DNA of 16,523 nt from Candidatus Cloacimonadota bacterium (GTDB taxonomy: Bacteria > Cloacimonadota > Cloacimonadia > Cloacimonadales > TCS61). The notes under the pieces were generated by a model, which saw nothing but the letters and a program-made list of their open reading frames with translations, made no database searches and was not told the DNA's origin. The DNA lies in assembly GCA_030596265.1 (NCBI GenBank), contig JAUVKM010000016.1, positions 1 to 16,523 of the forward strand, read 5' to 3'. The position numbers were made by a program, and so were the translations under genes. Below are positions 13,072 to 16,523 of the stretch, piece by piece (the stretch's first letter is position 1; each line of letters opens with the position of its first letter).

Positions 13072-14541
13072 ATGGCTAAAAATAAAGAACAAATACTTAA
13101 GAATACAATACAGAGATGTAAGGAAAGAAACATCCTTCTTCCTACATACGAACAGATGCGAAATCCGGAATTGATACCGGAAAAGGTTAAGAAAGAACTT
13201 GAAGATGTAGGGATGTGGGATCTTAATTCACTAAATCTTTTTCGTTTAACATGGAAGAATGAACCAAGATTAGATGGTGGTGGATTTGGAAAAGTGAACT
13301 TTATAGAATTAGCAAAAGAGATTACCGGCGTTGATGCCAGAATAATGGTTCTAATAGGAAAATTCTTCCCAACCGGTGCTCATAAAGTTGGTGCCACTTT
13401 CGGACCTCTCGTAGAAAAATTAGTTCATGGTGAATTTGATCCAACTACTCAAAAAGCACTTTGGCCTTCAACAGGTAATTACTGCCGTGGCGGAGCTTAT
13501 GACTCATATCTATTAGGCTGTGAATCTATTGCTGTGCTGCCGGAAGAGATGAGCCAGGAAAGATTTGATTGGCTTCATGAAGTAGGAGCCGAAGTTTTTG
13601 CAACTCCTGGAAGTGAAAGTAATGTAAAAGAAATTTATGATAAAGTTAAGGAACTTAAAGCAGAGCGTGGTGATGACATTGTAAACCTTAACCAATTTGA
13701 TGAAATCGGAAACGCTGTATGGCATTATGCAGTTACTGGTCCTGCAATGGAAGAAGTTTTCAATCAAGAGAAAAATGAGAATGACTCATTCGCCGGTTTA
13801 TTTCTAACTCAAGGTTCTGCGGGAACACTTGGCTGTGCAGATTATCTTCGTGAAGTATATCCATCTTTCAAAGTATGTGCTGGCGAAGCTCTTCAATGCC
13901 CAACTTTACTACGTAATGGATATGGTGCTCATAGAATTGAAGGTATCGGAGACAAACATGTTCCTTGGATACACAACATTAAAAATATGGATATGGTTGC
14001 TGCTATTGATGATCAGCCAAATATTGACATTATGAGGTTGTTCAACTCGGAAACCGGGCATAAATATCTTTTAGAAAAAGGTGTTTCTCAAGAAATTATC
14101 GATAAATTAGATCTACTCGGAATTTCATCAATTGCAAATATCATGGGTGCGATTAAAATGGCTAAATACTACGAAATGACAGAAGATAAAGTATTATTTA
14201 CAGTAGCAACTGATTCCATGGAAATGTACAATTCAAGAATGAAAGAAGAACTTGAAGACCGTGGAGAATTTACTCATGAAGATGCTGCAGTTGTGTATTA
14301 TCGCGATCTTATGGACATCGGAATTGATAATATGATCGAGATGAATTATTATGAAAAGAAACGTATGCACAACCTGAAATACTTTACTTGGATCGAACAA
14401 CAGGGTAAAACTGTGGAAGAACTCAATGCTCAATGGTATGATGATAATTACTGGAAAGATCAGTTTGGAAAAGTTAATGAATGGGATGAAAAGATCACAG
14501 AATTTAACAATAAAACAGGACTGCTCAAAAAGTATGAATAA
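13072..14541 (+). CDS. Fold-type II PLP-dependent enzyme (cysteine-synthase/tryptophan-synthase-beta-like)
   Basis: AGGAG at 13061-13065 sets the ATG at 13072, giving 489 residues; an upstream in-frame ATG at 13030 lies in the repeat and lacks a ribosome site. FFPTGAHKVGAT (98-109) supplies the likely PLP lysine K105. WPSTGNYCRGGAY (131-143) is a substrate-carboxylate loop of the STGN type, and QGSAGTLG (247-254) is the likely PLP-phosphate loop. Enzymes of this fold carry out beta-eliminations and replacements on amino acids. In the E. coli-type cluster this position is held by YgeX, a 2,3-diaminopropionate ammonia-lyase of about 400 residues and the same fold. This protein is longer by about 90 residues, with an extra C-terminal segment rich in aromatic residues (about 400-489), so it may be a different lyase doing an analogous step. 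Fold assignment strong, reaction unknown. Confidence 0.82.
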   Translation: MAKNKEQILKNTIQRCKERNILLPTYEQMRNPELIPEKVKKELEDVGMWDLNSLNLFRLTWKNEPRLDGGGFGKVNFIELAKEITGVDARIMVLIGKFFPTGAHKVGATFGPLVEKLVHGEFDPTTQKALWPSTGNYCRGGAYDSYLLGCESIAVLPEEMSQERFDWLHEVGAEVFATPGSESNVKEIYDKVKELKAERGDDIVNLNQFDEIGNAVWHYAVTGPAMEEVFNQEKNENDSFAGLFLTQGSAGTLGCADYLREVYPSFKVCAGEALQCPTLLRNGYGAHRIEGIGDKHVPWIHNIKNMDMVAAIDDQPNIDIMRLFNSETGHKYLLEKGVSQEIIDKLDLLGISSIANIMGAIKMAKYYEMTEDKVLFTVATDSMEMYNSRMKEELEDRGEFTHEDAAVVYYRDLMDIGIDNMIEMNYYEKKRMHNLKYFTWIEQQGKTVEELNAQWYDDNYWKDQFGKVNEWDEKITEFNNKTGLLKKYE

Positions 14542-14549
14542 ATAGTGAT

Positions 14550-14577
14550 GCACCCTCGGTTTAAAAACTGATGGTGC
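14550..14577. other. Hairpin in the spacer before the hydroxylase subunits
   Basis: GCACC (14550-14554) pairs with GGTGC (14573-14577). After one mismatch the pairing continues with TCGGTT opposite AACTGA, so about 10-11 bp close over an A-rich loop. No T-run follows, so it is not a simple terminator. It lies 13 bases before AAGGAGGT and may influence mRNA processing or translation. Confidence 0.4.
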
Positions 14578-14600
14578 TATCATTGCCATAAGGAGGTCTT

Positions 14601-15380
14601 ATGAGGTTTGAAAAATTCGTGCAACCCGATAATTTAAAAGCAGCATTGGAAATACTAAAAACAGATTCTAATTCAGTAATTCTTGGTGGTACTACTTTCT
14701 TAAGGTTGTCTGACAAGAAATATTCTACCGGAATAGACCTCTCCAATCTCGGTCTTGATTATATTAAAGAAAATAATGATCAGATTGAGATCGGTGCCTA
14801 CACTTCACTACGTGATATTGAAACTAATCCTGTCATCAATAAATATTTTGGAAATCTAATACTAAAATCACTTGAAAATCTCATTGGAATTCAATTCAGG
14901 AATAACGCAACAATAGGTGGTGCAATTTTTGGTCGCTTAGGATTTACTGAGATCAATACAGCATTACTTGTTCTGGATTGCAAACTTGAATTTGAAGGAA
15001 ATGGTATTGTACCTTTTAGTGAATTTATTTCAAATTGGAAAATCAAGCGTGATATCCTAAAAAAAATTATTATCAAGAAAAACAAAGGTAAAAGCTCATA
15101 TAGAATGATGCGAAATTCCAGCTCTGATTTTGCGATATTATCTGTAGCAGTTTCCAATTTTGACGGTATTAAAATTGCAGTTGGAACTCGACCCTCAATT
15201 GCCAAACTATCATTAAAAGCATCTCAAATTATAAATTCAGATAATAATAAAATTGATGAAGCTGCCAATACGATTGCAGAAGAATTTAAGTTTGGTAAAG
15301 ATCTGCGAGCCGACGGTAAGTATCGAAAGATGATCGCGCCTGTCCTTGTAAAGCGTGCTCTGCAGGAGGTTCTAAAATGA
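14601..15380 (+). CDS. xdhB: FAD-binding subunit of a xanthine-dehydrogenase-type molybdenum hydroxylase
   Basis: AAGGAGGT (14590-14597) precedes this ATG. The 259-residue protein is slightly short for the family (about 270-300). It carries VILGGTTFLRL (26-36), matching the FAD pyrophosphate loop, and FRNNATIGGAIF (99-110), the second FAD motif, where IRNxATIGGN is usual. The subunit carries electrons between the 2Fe-2S subunit and an acceptor such as NAD or another protein. Its stop overlaps the next start by four bases (ATGA). E. coli homologues include XdhB and YgfM; I use xdhB for the subunit type only. With the two following genes it forms a separate-subunit hydroxylase. Confidence 0.88.
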   Translation: MRFEKFVQPDNLKAALEILKTDSNSVILGGTTFLRLSDKKYSTGIDLSNLGLDYIKENNDQIEIGAYTSLRDIETNPVINKYFGNLILKSLENLIGIQFRNNATIGGAIFGRLGFTEINTALLVLDCKLEFEGNGIVPFSEFISNWKIKRDILKKIIIKKNKGKSSYRMMRNSSSDFAILSVAVSNFDGIKIAVGTRPSIAKLSLKASQIINSDNNKIDEAANTIAEEFKFGKDLRADGKYRKMIAPVLVKRALQEVLK

Positions 15381-15826
15381 AATTAAAATTAAATATTAAT
15401 AATAAATTTTATAATACCAATATTGACGGTGACGAATCTCTGTTAGATGTACTTAGAAAGATCGGATTCAAAAGCGTTAAAAAAGGCTGCGATACAGGAA
15501 GTTGTGGCGTATGCTCTGTTCTGATAGATGGAAAGCCAACTCTCTCTTGTCAGTTTTTAGCAGCGAGAGCACAAGGAATTAAGATCACAACCGTTGAAGG
15601 TTTGGGGAAAAAAGCTGATAAAATAGTTGATTTAATTGTTAGCGAGGGTGCAGATCAATGTGGATATTGCGGTCCATCTCTTGTTCTCACAACTTACGCA
15701 ATGAAAAAGGAATTAAAAAACCCAACCGTTGAAAAAATCAATCATTATCTTACTGGAAATCTTTGTCGATGCAGTGGTTATGAAGGACAACTCCGTGGTA
15801 TTAAAAAATATATGGGGGTGAAATGA
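15377..15826 (+). CDS. xdhC: [2Fe-2S] subunit of a molybdenum hydroxylase
   Basis: The 149-residue length is typical. The plant-type cluster ligands are C38, C43, C46 and C58. The second, alpha-helical cluster is bound by C95, C98, C130 and C132 in QCGYCGPS and GNLCRCSGY. All eight cysteines are present and Q94 is in the usual place near the Mo cofactor. The start is inside the stop of the FAD subunit (ATGA at 15377-15380), with AGGAGG at 15364-15369, which indicates translational coupling. The symbol follows the E. coli xdhABC naming for the iron-sulfur subunit, not the XdhC maturation factor. It passes electrons from the Mo centre to the FAD subunit. Confidence 0.93.
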   Translation: MKLKLNINNKFYNTNIDGDESLLDVLRKIGFKSVKKGCDTGSCGVCSVLIDGKPTLSCQFLAARAQGIKITTVEGLGKKADKIVDLIVSEGADQCGYCGPSLVLTTYAMKKELKNPTVEKINHYLTGNLCRCSGYEGQLRGIKKYMGVK

Positions 15827-16523
15827 TGAAATTCAAAGAAGTTAACCATTCTATCCCAAAAGTTGACGGAAGAGGTTTATTGAAAGGTGCCTCTGCTTAT
15901 ACAGATGATCTCGCTGTTGACAGTGCTCTGATAGTTAAATTACTAAGAAGTCCATATGCATTTGCAAAGATAAAATCTATTGATACAAAGAAGGCTTTAA
16001 AAGTAGAGGGTATCGAGTGCATTCTTACCTATAAAGATGTTCCCCGTATACCAATTACAAGAGCCGGGCAGGGTTATCCTGAACCATCTCCAAAAGATAA
16101 ATTTATTTTAGATAATTATGTACGTTATGTAGGTGATGAAGTAGCTATCTTAGCTGGAACTTCTGAGAAAGTTGTTGATGATGCAATGAAACTCATTGAA
16201 GTGGATTATGAAGTTCTTGAACCTGTTCTTGATTTCGAGAAAGCAATAGGTCACAAATCTATCATTCATCCCGAAAAAGAAATCTATACAATGTTCCCAA
16301 TGGGACTTGATGTGAAAAATAATATTGCCTGTAGTTATATGGACACAATGATAGTAGGAGATGTTGAAAAAACTCTGGCAGAATGCGAATTTGTAGTAAG
16401 TGAAAGATATTATACTCATGCACAGCAGCAAACTGCAATGGAACCTCACACATCAACTGCTTACATTGATGTGCAAGAAAGATTAAACATTATCACCTCC
16501 ACTCAAAATCCGTATCACACACG
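15823..16523 (+). CDS. xdhA: Molybdopterin-binding subunit of a xanthine-dehydrogenase-type hydroxylase, N-terminal part
   Basis: The frame is open from ATG 15823 (or the adjacent ATG 15826) to the end of the window, giving 233 residues of a protein that is usually about 750 or more. GGGGGTG upstream serves both ATGs, and the first overlaps the previous stop by four bases. The fragment has the family start IPKVDGRGLLKGASAYTDD, then LLRSPYAFAKIKSID, YVGDEVAILAG, IEVDYEVLEPVLD and QQTAMEPHTSTAYID. These match the a/b hammerhead domain and the entry to the Mo-binding domain. The active-site glutamate and any selenium-related features lie downstream, so purine specificity cannot be judged. It should hydroxylate an N-heterocycle in the cytoplasm together with the two preceding subunits. 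Confidence 0.92.
   Translation, partial: MMKFKEVNHSIPKVDGRGLLKGASAYTDDLAVDSALIVKLLRSPYAFAKIKSIDTKKALKVEGIECILTYKDVPRIPITRAGQGYPEPSPKDKFILDNYVRYVGDEVAILAGTSEKVVDDAMKLIEVDYEVLEPVLDFEKAIGHKSIIHPEKEIYTMFPMGLDVKNNIACSYMDTMIVGDVEKTLAECEFVVSERYYTHAQQQTAMEPHTSTAYIDVQERLNIITSTQNPYHT

Noticed and set aside
15823..16523. Selenium-dependent hydroxylase
   Set aside because: The relevant part of the Mo subunit and any selenium-handling genes lie outside the window, so this cannot be supported.

Overview
The window is AT-rich and every confident gene lies on the + strand. It looks like the core of an anaerobic purine/N-heterocycle degradation cluster of the E. coli ygeW-ygeX-ygeY-yqeA-ygfK-xdhD type. It opens inside the last part of a YgfK-like iron-sulfur oxidoreductase and closes inside the molybdenum subunit of a xanthine-dehydrogenase-type hydroxylase, so the cluster continues at both ends. 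The likely host is an anaerobe of the FCB group, perhaps Cloacimonadota. This rests on a large secreted protein with an NPFNP-type C-terminal sorting tail, on its domain style, and on strong AGGAGG-type ribosome binding sites. The assignment is an inference.

Layout: ygfK end (1-627), ygeY peptidase (776-1984), a GxxExxY mini-gene (2102-2476), carbamoyltransferase 1 (2539-3522), a TrmB-like regulator (3838-4662) with a secreted seven-repeat protein (4680-7622), a PanB-like enzyme (7782-8723), an antitoxin-like mini-gene (8905-9114), carbamoyltransferases 2 and 3 (9372-10448, 10567-11604), carbamate kinase (11619-12581), a four-helix-bundle mini-gene (12640-13017), a fold-type II PLP enzyme (13072-14541), and the FAD, 2Fe-2S and (partial) Mo subunits of a hydroxylase (14601 to the end).

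Proposed working of the metabolic genes (inference from family knowledge): the Mo hydroxylase and YgfK carry out redox steps on a purine-like substrate. YgeY and the PLP enzyme process opened-ring, amino-acid-like intermediates. One or more carbamoyltransferases run in the catabolic direction to give carbamoyl phosphate, which carbamate kinase uses to make ATP. Three clearly different carbamoyltransferases beside one carbamate kinase is the most unusual enzymatic feature.

The second theme is the spacers. Nearly every long gap holds repeat structure. There are two palindromic elements (633-742, 10461-10547). There is a GxxExxY gene and an antitoxin-like gene, each preceded by a copy of its own 3' end. 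A four-helix-bundle gene is flanked by inverted repeats. Two ~100-bp copies of a leader-ORF-plus-terminator unit flank the regulator/secreted-protein pair and look like transcription attenuators. No rRNA, tRNA, CRISPR array or transposase gene was seen.
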